DNA from: a virus | IMG/VR virus record: IMGVR_UViG_3300032224_000032 | Span: 1-38,262 of that record | DNA: 38,262 nt | Reading direction: 5' to 3' (one strand) | Shown here: piece by piece, positions 22,590-30,017 of the stretch | Layout: each line of letters starts with the position of its first letter | Position numbering within the stretch: the stretch's first letter is position 1 | Translations under genes and position numbers: made by a program | Notes under the pieces: model-generated | What the model saw: only the letters and a program-made list of their open reading frames with translations | What the model was told of the DNA's origin: nothing | The model's database searches: none

Positions 22590-23687
22590 ATGTTTGGATT
22601 TAATTCATTCGCCGCAACCCCGTTTGGTGCATTACCCGGCGGGGCGATTAGCGTTGTTGTTAATGTTACTGGCGTTCAGGCAGTTGGTTACTTAGGCACT
22701 GCAAATGCTACAGGCGCAGCTAATGCTTATGTAACCGGAGTTCAGGCTGTTGGTCAAGTAGGTACTGTAACGGCTCAAGCGGGTGCAGTAGTTAATTTAA
22801 CTGGCGTTCAAGCTGTAGGGCAAGTAGGTAGCCTAACCGTAGCCGCAAGTGCAATAGTTAATCTAACAGGCGTTCAAGCGGTTGGGTATTTAGGCACTGC
22901 TAGTGTTACAGGTACTGCGGTAGTAAATCTAACGGGCGTTCAAGGCATAGGTCAGGTTGGCACCGTAACAGTTAAAGAGGGCGCTAACGTATATCTTACG
23001 GGAGTGCAGGGTGTAGGACAAGTTGGCACTGCCACAACCACCGCAGGCGCAACAGTAAACCTTACAGGAGTTCAAGCCCCTGCACAAGTAGGTACTGTAA
23101 CAGTTAAACAAGGCGCTGGAGTAAACCTTACCGGCGTTCAAGCTGTTGGTAAAGCTGGCACCGTAACTACAACTGCTGGTGCTGTAGTATTTTTAACGGG
23201 CGTTACAGGCGTTACCCAACTAGGAACGGCTTCTGCTACTGCGGGGGCAAATGTATACCTTACTGGCGTTCAAGCTGTAGGAAAGGTTGGCACTGTAACC
23301 ACCGCAGCAAATGCTAATGTATATCTAACGGGTGTTCAAGCTCAAGGACAAATTGGTTCAGTTACTACCAGAGCAAGCGCAGTAATCTATTTAACGGGCG
23401 TTCAGGGCGTAGGACAGCTTGGGCAAGTAACCGTTAGATTAACCCAAAATATCCGTGTTACAGGGGTTCAGGCGGTAGGATACATAGGCACAGCAACAAC
23501 TATAGCCAATGCTAATATCTACTTAACAGGGGTTCAAGCTACGGGTATAATTGGCAATGTATTGGTTTGGGGCCAAATACCTAACGACCAAGACCCGAAT
23601 TGGACAGATATTGACGATGATTCTAGCACTAGCTGGAGTCAAATTAGTAATTCAGAAACCACAGAGTGGGAACTTATAGCAGCATAA
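22590..23687 (+). CDS. Protein of fourteen 22-residue repeats
   Basis: 365 residues. A short N-terminus (MFGFNSFAATPFGALPGGA), then from residue 26 fourteen consecutive 22-residue units based on (L/V)TGVQAVGQVGTVT, then a W-rich acidic end (NWTDIDDDSSTSWSQIS). The regular period suggests a beta-solenoid or fibre shaft with one turn or hairpin per unit. Repeats of this style with W-rich ends are frequent in aquatic phage genomes but have no proven function. It lies between adhesin paralogues 3 and 4, so a fibre rod or spacer is plausible. Confidence 0.65.
   Translation: MFGFNSFAATPFGALPGGAISVVVNVTGVQAVGYLGTANATGAANAYVTGVQAVGQVGTVTAQAGAVVNLTGVQAVGQVGSLTVAASAIVNLTGVQAVGYLGTASVTGTAVVNLTGVQGIGQVGTVTVKEGANVYLTGVQGVGQVGTATTTAGATVNLTGVQAPAQVGTVTVKQGAGVNLTGVQAVGKAGTVTTTAGAVVFLTGVTGVTQLGTASATAGANVYLTGVQAVGKVGTVTTAANANVYLTGVQAQGQIGSVTTRASAVIYLTGVQGVGQLGQVTVRLTQNIRVTGVQAVGYIGTATTIANANIYLTGVQATGIIGNVLVWGQIPNDQDPNWTDIDDDSSTSWSQISNSETTEWELIAA
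22665..23588 (+). repeat. Fourteen 66-base tandem repeats inside the coding region
   Basis: Units are exactly 66 bases, in frame, with the best-kept DNA core encoding TGVQ (forms of ACNGGNGTNCA). Units diverge enough not to be recent copies, though several are close at protein level. All fourteen have the same length, which points to structural constraint; unit-number change by recombination remains possible. Confidence 0.85.
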
Positions 23688-23696
23688 AGGACAAAA

Positions 23697-25085
23697 ATGC
23701 CATCAACTTATAGCCCAAGTCTCAAATTAGAACTTATTGGTAACGGCGAACAAGCCGGTACGTGGGGAACAACTACGAATACAAACCTTGGAACCCTGCT
23801 TGAACAAGCAATTACTGGGGTACTTCCGATTACGCTTACTGGCGATGTAACACTTACTGATTATAACGGTTTATCAGATCAAGCCAGAAATGCTGTATTA
23901 ATTTTTAACGGGCTACTTGGCGCTCCATGCAACGTTATTGCCCCGCCATCTCAAAAAGTATACATTGTTAGAAATAGATCTAATGCTACCGTAACTATTA
24001 AAACAACATCAGGCAACGGTATTTCTATTGCTAATGCAGGTAGTGAAGTGGTTTTCTGCGATGGTACTGATTTTTATAGTGCAACCGCATTTAATTATAT
24101 TAACGGCAATTTAACGGTTACTGGAAATGTGGCTATTGGAGTTAGTTTAACAGTTGCTGCAAATGCTACCTTTGGTGCAAATATTTATGGAAATTCTAGT
24201 ACTAAACAATGGTACTTGCCTGTTGGGGATACTGCTTCCCGCGCTTCTTCAGGACAAGTTGGAATACTACGCTATAACAGTGAATTAGCAATATACGAAG
24301 GCTATACGGGCGGTACTTGGGTTCGATTCCAAACCTACCCGCAAGGAGTATATGGCATTAGTTACCTTATCGTAGCTGGCGGTGGAGCAGGTGGATATAT
24401 TAACAGCTTTGGCGGTGGTGCTGGTGGTGGTGGATTTATTGCCAGCTCATTATCTGTAACTCCCGGTGCTACTTATACAATGGTTATTGGCGGCGGTGGA
24501 ACTGGCGCTGGCGGTGCAGGTACTAATTCTTCTATTACAGGCGTTAATATAGCTTCTGGCGGTGGTGCTGGTGGTCAAGCTGGTAGTTATGCTGGTGGAG
24601 GTGGTGGTTATTCAGGCGGTTCAGGTGGTGGTGGTGGTTCTGCTGATGGTGCTTCCGCTGGTGGTGGTGGCGCTGGCGTTTCAGGCCAAGGAAATTCTGG
24701 TGGTAACGGCTCAACATATGCGGGTGGTGGAGGCGGAGGAGGTGGCGCAATTGGTGGTGATGCTGCCCCTAACGGTCCCGGCGGCACTGGTGGTATTGGA
24801 TATTTAAGTACTATTACAGGTAACGCTGTTTATTATGGCGGCGGCGGTGGTGGTGGTAACGGTGGCGCTGGAAGTTCTGGAGGCGGTGGTTCTGCAAACA
24901 ATAACGGCGGTATAAATACAGGTGGCGGTGCTGGTGCTGGAACTACTAGCGGTGGTTCAGGCGTAATTGTTGTTTCTGTTCCTACCGTAAGCTATAGTGG
25001 TACTACAACTGGCGCACCAACAGTTACTATTTCTGGTGCAAACACTATTCTTAAATATACATCTTCAGGAACTTACACAGCATGA
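23697..25085 (+). CDS. Glycine-rich tail fibre with phage-fibre N-domain, paralogue 4
   Basis: 462 residues. Unlike the other three copies it begins with a virion-anchoring-type N-domain (1-130): YSPSLKLELIGNGEQAGTW and NTNLGTLLEQAITG, then YIVRNRSNATVTIKT, a pattern common at the start of aquatic phage tail fibres. The collar motif (GILRYNSELAIYEGY), Gly-rich domain (about 225-430, with LSTITGNAVYYGGGGGG) and common ending follow. It may be the assembled fibre, with paralogues 1-3 as alternative or attached tips. AAGGA ribosome site; the stop overlaps the next start (ATGA). Confidence 0.72.
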   Translation: MPSTYSPSLKLELIGNGEQAGTWGTTTNTNLGTLLEQAITGVLPITLTGDVTLTDYNGLSDQARNAVLIFNGLLGAPCNVIAPPSQKVYIVRNRSNATVTIKTTSGNGISIANAGSEVVFCDGTDFYSATAFNYINGNLTVTGNVAIGVSLTVAANATFGANIYGNSSTKQWYLPVGDTASRASSGQVGILRYNSELAIYEGYTGGTWVRFQTYPQGVYGISYLIVAGGGAGGYINSFGGGAGGGGFIASSLSVTPGATYTMVIGGGGTGAGGAGTNSSITGVNIASGGGAGGQAGSYAGGGGGYSGGSGGGGGSADGASAGGGGAGVSGQGNSGGNGSTYAGGGGGGGGAIGGDAAPNGPGGTGGIGYLSTITGNAVYYGGGGGGGNGGAGSSGGGGSANNNGGINTGGGAGAGTTSGGSGVIVVSVPTVSYSGTTTGAPTVTISGANTILKYTSSGTYTA

Positions 25086-25294
25086 TTATAGAAACTCAAG
25101 CCCAAGATATTCCCGGCAAAGATGCGGACTGCGCAACTAAAATAGAAATCCTTTGTCCAAGTTGTAATCGAGATGTAGATGAAGCTGAACTGGCGGCGCT
25201 AAGATGCAGTGATTGTGGTGCCGATTTATCTGACCCTAAACAGAATCTGGCTGTTGCTGTAACTTCTGTTCCTGTATTTGGAGTAACTTTCTAA
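25082..25294 (+). CDS. Small zinc-ribbon protein
   Basis: 70 residues with two zinc-binding pairs, CPSC (Cys25/28) and CSDC (Cys42/45), 13 residues apart, as in zinc ribbons. No other domain. It overlaps the adhesin stop by four bases and the next gene by one. Such small ribbons occur in phage late regions; DNA or protein binding is possible but unproven. Confidence 0.65.
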   Translation: MIIETQAQDIPGKDADCATKIEILCPSCNRDVDEAELAALRCSDCGADLSDPKQNLAVAVTSVPVFGVTF

Positions 25295-25434
25295 TGTTTA
25301 TTATTGATTACGTATTTGATAAGTTAGGTTATATTCGCAAACCAATACCTGCGCCTTGGCCTTTTCCCCCAGCAAAAGTAAAGCCCGCTACTAAAAAAAC
25401 GGCAAAGAAAACTGTAATTAAGAAGTCCAAATGA
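25294..25434 (+). CDS. Very small basic protein (46 residues)
   Basis: The frame is fixed by a TAATG overlap at its start and an ATGA overlap at its end. The product begins MFIIDYVFDKLGYIRKPIP, has a Pro-rich middle and a Lys-rich end (KKTAKKTVIKKSK). The N-terminal MFIID...LGY pattern recurs in small phage proteins next to holin genes. Perhaps membrane-peripheral through its hydrophobic start and basic tail; function unknown. Confidence 0.65.
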   Translation: MFIIDYVFDKLGYIRKPIPAPWPFPPAKVKPATKKTAKKTVIKKSK

Positions 25435-25637
25435 AACGAGTAACAGTTAAGCAGATGGCGAAGTCTAGAACCATGTGGTTTTCGCTTGCGTTGATGATTG
25501 TTGGTGCGGTATATGAGAACTTTTCTTACTTACAGAATATTATTGATCCTAAATACTACGGAATTATTTTGATGGGCATTGGAGTTACTTGCGCAGTTTT
25601 GCGGTTTTACACTACGTTGCCATTGGATAAAGAATGA
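25431..25637 (+). CDS. Holin-like protein with two membrane spans
   Basis: 68 residues. Two hydrophobic segments (about 14-31, TMWFSLALMIVGAVYENF, and 42-60, YYGIILMGIGVTCAVLRFY) with a short polar loop and the charged end LPLDKE. Size, two spans and the place ahead of spanin and endolysin genes fit a class II-type holin that opens the inner membrane at lysis timing. A similar small protein (KSRT...RFxTTLPL) is found in other phages as a putative holin. There is no enzymatic motif to test, so identity is by topology and neighbours. Confidence 0.65.
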   Translation: MKRVTVKQMAKSRTMWFSLALMIVGAVYENFSYLQNIIDPKYYGIILMGIGVTCAVLRFYTTLPLDKE

Positions 25638-26182
25638 ACAAACTTTTATATATTTTAATACTAGTGCCAATCAATCTAATTGGGACAATTCTCACATATC
25701 CATTGGCATTTTTATTGGGTATCTGCTATTCAACTCAAATTGGTTGGTGCAATAACGGCACAGTTTGGCAATCAGGCCCGCGCCTATGGACCGCGTTACA
25801 CTGGTTTCAAACGCCCGATAATAGCCTAGACGGTGATCAAACTTTTAGATCAGAGCACAACCCTTGCTGGTGGTCTAAGGTTCAATGGCTGTGGCGTGAC
25901 CCGTTCTATGGCTTTGTAGTTAAGTACTTACACGGCACAGACGGAATGACCTATGCTGGCAAAATTGATTGTGGCGCAACAAACCCCGGAACAATTCGTG
26001 TAGAAGGCCAAGGACTCTGGCAATACAACTCATACCAATCGATTTTAGGTGTAATGGTTTGCTTTAACTTTGGACACAACATTCGTGCTTTAGTTGACCC
26101 ACAATATATCAACGACCCAGTTAACAAAGATTTTATTGCAAACTTCCCAGCAACGTTTGCCTTTACTATTAGGTTCGTATAA
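25634..26182 (+). CDS. Membrane-anchored protein of unknown function in the lysis block
   Basis: 182 residues. One hydrophobic N-terminal segment (about 4-30, LLYILILVPINLIGTILTYPLAFLLG), then a Trp/Cys-rich soluble domain (NNGTVWQSGPRLW, HWFQTPDNSLDGDQTFRSEH, WWSKVQWLWRDPFYGF). The WFQTPDNSLDGD stretch is shared with a family of uncharacterised phage and prophage proteins, possibly DUF7338. It lies between holin and spanin with 4- and 1-base overlaps, so it may take part in lysis, but late-region passengers are common. Confidence 0.55.
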   Translation: MNKLLYILILVPINLIGTILTYPLAFLLGICYSTQIGWCNNGTVWQSGPRLWTALHWFQTPDNSLDGDQTFRSEHNPCWWSKVQWLWRDPFYGFVVKYLHGTDGMTYAGKIDCGATNPGTIRVEGQGLWQYNSYQSILGVMVCFNFGHNIRALVDPQYINDPVNKDFIANFPATFAFTIRFV

Positions 26183-26601
26183 TGTTCGGACTAACTATAC
26201 CCATTCAGTTTTACATATACGCAGCTTTAGCCCTAGCAGCAATTGGCGGTATTGGCTATGGTAAATACGAATCCGTTAAATACGATGCGTATGTATCTAA
26301 GGTAGAACTAGCTGCTAAAGAGCAGGAAATGATTAACAAATCAAAGGCTAAAGAAGCCGCTCAAGTTAATGAAAAGGTAAAAAATGACTATGAAAACCGT
26401 ATCGCTCTTATTAAGCGTACTTATGGTGGGATGCGCCTCTCCAGTACCAATCAAACAGGCACAATTTCCAACACCCCCAACGCAACTGATGGCACCCCCG
26501 CCGACCCTAAATTTATTGAAAAATGCGCAATAACTACGCAGATGCTGGTTAGTCTTCAAGGTTGGTTGTCAGAGCAGATTGGTATATTTAATGCAAAGTA
26601 G
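26182..26601 (+). CDS. Inner-membrane spanin (Rz-like)
   Basis: 139 residues. One N-terminal membrane anchor (about 9-26, FYIYAALALAAIGGIGYG), a charged coiled-coil periplasmic region (about 28-80), and the Rz-type end CAITTQMLVSLQGWLSEQIG. With the outer-membrane lipoprotein encoded in another frame inside it (26384-26533), it fuses the two membranes in the last step of lysis. The architecture, nested partner and endolysin directly downstream agree. It overlaps the next gene by 11 bases. Confidence 0.82.
   Translation: MFGLTIPIQFYIYAALALAAIGGIGYGKYESVKYDAYVSKVELAAKEQEMINKSKAKEAAQVNEKVKNDYENRIALIKRTYGGMRLSSTNQTGTISNTPNATDGTPADPKFIEKCAITTQMLVSLQGWLSEQIGIFNAK
26384..26533 (+). CDS. Outer-membrane spanin lipoprotein (Rz1-like), nested in the i-spanin gene
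   Basis: 49 residues, read in the +1 frame wholly inside the Rz-like gene. MTMKTVSLLLSVLMVGCASP shows a basic N-region, hydrophobic core and lipobox (LMVGC, lipidated Cys17), followed by a short Pro-rich mature part (PTPPTQLMAPPPT), the classic Rz1 form. Ribosome site AAGG (26374-26377); ATG 26390 (Met3) is an alternative start. It joins the i-spanin C-terminus across the periplasm to fuse inner and outer membrane. The fully embedded arrangement is that of lambda Rz/Rz1. Confidence 0.88.
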   Translation: MTMKTVSLLLSVLMVGCASPVPIKQAQFPTPPTQLMAPPPTLNLLKNAQ

Positions 26602-27178
26602 TCAACTACACGCCCTTGGTATAGATGATAGATGGTTGGAGCCTTTAAATGCTACTTTCCAGAAATACAACATCTCAACACCAAAGCGTGAAGCAGCGTT
26701 TATTGGTCAGTGTTCTGTTGAAAGCTCTAACTTTACTCGTCTACAAGAAAACCTTAATTACTCCGCTCAAAGACTAACTCAAGTATGGCCTAGCCGTTTT
26801 CCAAATATTAGCATGGCAGAACCTTATGCTAACAACCCAGAGAAGCTTGCTAACTTTGTATACGCTGGGCGCATGGGCAATCTTCAAGATGGCGATGGTT
26901 GGAAGTTTCATGGTAGAGGTTTAATACAATTAACAGGTAGAGAGAATTATGCGAATTGCGGAAGTAGTATTGGTGTTGATATTCTTGATAACCCTGATTT
27001 ATTACTCACTCCCAAATATGCCGCTTTAAGCGCGGGCTGGTTCTGGAATAAACACGGTTTAAATTTACTTGCAGATGCCCAAGAATACGGCACAATGACA
27101 AGAAGAATCAATGGTGGGACTACGGCTCTTGATGAACGTATTGCCAAAATAACTAAAGCGTTACAGGTCTTAGGATAA
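26591..27178 (+). CDS. Endolysin, GH19 chitinase-like muramidase
   Basis: 195 residues from ATG 26591; an upstream TTG (26579) is less likely. Degrades peptidoglycan during lysis. GH19-type signature: AAFIGQCSVESSNF with the probable general acid Glu44, the second acid in RLQENLNYS (Glu53), and GWKFHGRGLIQLTGRENY (about 104-121), the core substrate-binding segment. No signal peptide or membrane anchor, so it depends on the holin for release. No separate cell-wall-binding domain. It overlaps the spanin by 11 bases. Length is typical of single-domain phage GH19 endolysins. Confidence 0.88.
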   Translation: MQSSQLHALGIDDRWLEPLNATFQKYNISTPKREAAFIGQCSVESSNFTRLQENLNYSAQRLTQVWPSRFPNISMAEPYANNPEKLANFVYAGRMGNLQDGDGWKFHGRGLIQLTGRENYANCGSSIGVDILDNPDLLLTPKYAALSAGWFWNKHGLNLLADAQEYGTMTRRINGGTTALDERIAKITKALQVLG

Positions 27179-27180
27179 AT

Positions 27181-29337
27181 ATGCCGTTAACCAAAATCAT
27201 CCTCCGTCCCGGTCTTAATAGAGAAGGTACTAACTACGCCAATGAAGGCGGGTTTTACGATGGCGATAAGATTCGTTTTAGATCTGGCTTTCCTGAAAAA
27301 CTTGGTGGCTGGATTAGATTAAGTGCATATAAGTTCTGGGGTGTATGCCGTTCTATGTGGAACTGGGCTACTTTAGCTGGATATAACTACCTTGGAGTTG
27401 GCACCAATCTTAAATACTATATAGAAAACGGTGGGCAGTATTACGATATTACTCCTGTTGTATCAACGCTTACTTTAAGCAATGCCCTATCTACAGGCCG
27501 TACTACACTTGCAGCTAATGTAAACGCAACTACAACAACCTTATTATTTACTGCATCTACTAATTTTCCACCCCAAAATGGCTACGTTAAGATTGATAGC
27601 GAAGTTATTTTCTATAATGCACTAAGCGCTAATACAGCAACAAACTGCGTACGTGGGTTTAATAACACCACTGCGGCATCCCATACGGCAAATGCTAATG
27701 TTTCTAGTGCGTTTGTTAAGATTTTTGATGGTACTAATAATGCTAATACTAGGGATTACCTTATTCTATCTAACTGCGCTGTTTCGGTTGGAGGGCTAGC
27801 TAATACTGTTATTAATGGCGAGCATCAGATTTTAAGCTATGGATCAGCAGTTTATTACTTCTTAGCTTCTACCTCAGATAACAACTTATCTAATGTAACT
27901 TACTGTACTTCTTCTGCCTCTAATGTAGGCGGTAATGTAACTTGCCAAGTATTGTGCCACGTAGGACTTGAGTACTACGTTAATGGTAATGGTTGGGGCG
28001 CTGGTAATTGGGGTCAATACGGATGGGGTAACGCTGCACCTTTGGGTGTTAGTGTAGGTGAACAACTTGTTATTTGGACCAATGATAACTACGGTCAAGA
28101 CCTTGTATTTGCTCAACGCGGCGGACAGATTTTCTATTGGGATGCAAACTTAGGAACATCCTACCGTGGTAAAAAGTTATCTGATCTAGCTAATACTGCA
28201 TCTTATAGTGGGCAGTTTGTTCCTTATAAAACGCTTGAGGTTTTAGCTTCTGATATTCAACGGTTTGTTTTTGCTTTTGGCGCCAATTCTTATGACCCTA
28301 CAAACGCATTAACGGACTTTGATCCTATGTTGGTACGGTGGTCAGATCAAGAAAACCCATACCAGTGGGTGCCAGATATTACAAACCAAGCAGGCGAGTT
28401 TAGGCTTTCACATGGCTCTTATATTGCTACTACGATTAATACCCGCCAAGAAGTACTAGTATTAACAGATTCTACGCTTTATTCTATGCAATATTTAGGG
28501 CCACCTTATATCTGGGGCTTTCAAGTATTGATGGATAACATTTCGGTAATGGGTCCAAATGCAGTTATTACGGTAAATAACATTACTTACTGGATGGGTG
28601 GGGATAAGTTCTATATGTACTCTGGTCGTGTAGAAACTTTGCCTTGTGCGCTGCGCCAATATGTTTTTGCTGATCTTAATAAAGATCAATCTTGGCAAGT
28701 TACTGTAGGTAGTAATGAGGGCTTTAATGAGATCTGGTGGTTCTATTGCTCTACTAATTCGGTTATAGTGGATAAGTATGTTATCTATAACTACCTTGAT
28801 CGAGTTTGGTATTACGGCACTTTAAACCGTACTTTTTGGTTAGATTCAGGATTGCGCCAAACCCCAATGGGTACTTTCCAAAATGGCGTGGATTCTTTAT
28901 TAAACTCAACTGGTTGTGTGGTTAACCATGAACTTGGTACTGATGATGCTTCAACGGCTACCTCTTTGCCTATTTACTCTTATGTGCAGTCTTCGGACTT
29001 TGATATTGGAGACGGGCATAACTTTGGTTATGTTTGGAGAATGTTGCCTGACGTTAACTTTAATGGATCTAATGTAGATGGCCCAGTTGTTACGATGGAA
29101 TTACAGCCCCGCCAAAACTCAGGTTCAGCATACGGAAGCCCTTCTAACGCTGCAACAGTAAGTGGTAATAACTTTGCTGTATACCCACAATATACGGTTC
29201 AAGAATTTACAGGCCAGATTTATACAAGGATTCGCGCCCGCCAAATGGCAATGAAGATTAGTTCTGATGGCTTAGGGGTATCTTGGCAGTTGGGCGCACC
29301 ACGGATTGATATTAGGCCAGACGGACGGAGAAGCTAA
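27181..29337 (+). CDS. Tail nozzle / tubular protein B-like
   Basis: 718 residues, soluble, beta-rich with many aromatic residues. The N-terminus PLTKIILRPGLNREGTNYA, then GGFYDGDKIRFRSGFPEKLGGW, is the usual start of nozzle/tubular proteins that form the lower short tail (SU10 nozzle; functionally T7 gp12 or P22 gp10). Strand-rich blocks up to residue about 620 suit a propeller plus stem. An inserted module (about 105-175, ending NNTTAASH) is related to one in the connector-like protein at 12370. It follows the endolysin by two bases and overlaps the next gene by one. Identity by resemblance and length. Confidence 0.75.
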   Translation: MPLTKIILRPGLNREGTNYANEGGFYDGDKIRFRSGFPEKLGGWIRLSAYKFWGVCRSMWNWATLAGYNYLGVGTNLKYYIENGGQYYDITPVVSTLTLSNALSTGRTTLAANVNATTTTLLFTASTNFPPQNGYVKIDSEVIFYNALSANTATNCVRGFNNTTAASHTANANVSSAFVKIFDGTNNANTRDYLILSNCAVSVGGLANTVINGEHQILSYGSAVYYFLASTSDNNLSNVTYCTSSASNVGGNVTCQVLCHVGLEYYVNGNGWGAGNWGQYGWGNAAPLGVSVGEQLVIWTNDNYGQDLVFAQRGGQIFYWDANLGTSYRGKKLSDLANTASYSGQFVPYKTLEVLASDIQRFVFAFGANSYDPTNALTDFDPMLVRWSDQENPYQWVPDITNQAGEFRLSHGSYIATTINTRQEVLVLTDSTLYSMQYLGPPYIWGFQVLMDNISVMGPNAVITVNNITYWMGGDKFYMYSGRVETLPCALRQYVFADLNKDQSWQVTVGSNEGFNEIWWFYCSTNSVIVDKYVIYNYLDRVWYYGTLNRTFWLDSGLRQTPMGTFQNGVDSLLNSTGCVVNHELGTDDASTATSLPIYSYVQSSDFDIGDGHNFGYVWRMLPDVNFNGSNVDGPVVTMELQPRQNSGSAYGSPSNAATVSGNNFAVYPQYTVQEFTGQIYTRIRARQMAMKISSDGLGVSWQLGAPRIDIRPDGRRS

Positions 29338-29981
29338 TGGCATCAAACGCTACAAGCATCCGTAATACCGTTGCTCCTAACTTACCTATTGGGCCAGTAG
29401 AGTACAACCAAAACTATCAAGATCAGTTTAGCAATGCATTACGCCTATACTTTAACCAAGTAGATAATGTTACCGGGGCGCTATTAGGAAGTACGGGCGG
29501 GCAGTATCTGGGAAATACCTATATATCTGTTCAGAATAACTCCAATGTAACTGCTACGGCAAACACCGCTACCTTAGTTACCCTCAATACTCTTGATTAT
29601 TCAAGCGGCATGACCTTGGCAAATAGCGCCATTACCGTGTCCCAAAACGGTATTTACAACCTTCAGTTTAGTATTCAACTTCAAAATAATGATAATGAGA
29701 TACACTATGCTGATATTTGGCTGCGCAAAAACAGTACAAATATACCAGCTACGGCTAGTAGGATTGTGCTTCCAGCAAGGAAAAATGCCAGCGAATTTAA
29801 CTATGCACTTGCGGCAGCCAACTTCTTTATTTCCTTAAATACTGGAGATAGCGTTGCCTTGTACTGGGCTACGGATTTTAATACCGTGTCTTTAGTTAGT
29901 TTACCAGCACTTACAACCCCATATGCTAGACCCGTTAGCCCCTCTGTAGTGGCTACATTATCTTTTGTATCAAGGCTATAG
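29337..29981 (+). CDS. Jelly-roll-like fibre or collar protein
   Basis: 214 residues. An N-terminal helix (VEYNQNYQDQFSNALRLYFNQVDN), then a beta domain with ITVSQNGIYNLQFSIQLQN, ADIWLRKNSTNIPAT, LNTGDSVALYWATD and an end LSFVSRL. This order matches a C1q/TNF-like jelly-roll found in many phage structural proteins downstream of the nozzle. Probably trimeric and on the tail surface. It overlaps the nozzle gene by one base. Receptor contact is possible but not shown. Confidence 0.6.
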   Translation: MASNATSIRNTVAPNLPIGPVEYNQNYQDQFSNALRLYFNQVDNVTGALLGSTGGQYLGNTYISVQNNSNVTATANTATLVTLNTLDYSSGMTLANSAITVSQNGIYNLQFSIQLQNNDNEIHYADIWLRKNSTNIPATASRIVLPARKNASEFNYALAAANFFISLNTGDSVALYWATDFNTVSLVSLPALTTPYARPVSPSVVATLSFVSRL

Positions 29982-29993
29982 ACATGATAAAAT
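29965..29993 (+). promoter_or_regulatory. Candidate extended -10 promoter before the internal-protein genes
   Basis: TTGTAT (29965-29970), 17 bases, then TGATAAAAT (29985-29993): an extended -10 (TG-N-TAAAAT) with a half-matching -35. It lies across the end of 29337-29981 and the 36-base gap before 30018, one of few gaps in this region. The ribosome site AAGGA follows. Moderate support only. Confidence 0.35.
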
Positions 29994-30017
29994 CAGCACA
30001 TATTAAGAAGGACTTCT

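Noticed and set aside
22665-23588. Could the 66-base repeats be a CRISPR array?
   Set aside because: Repeats are in frame, continuous, without unique spacers, and encode a regular 22-residue protein unit.
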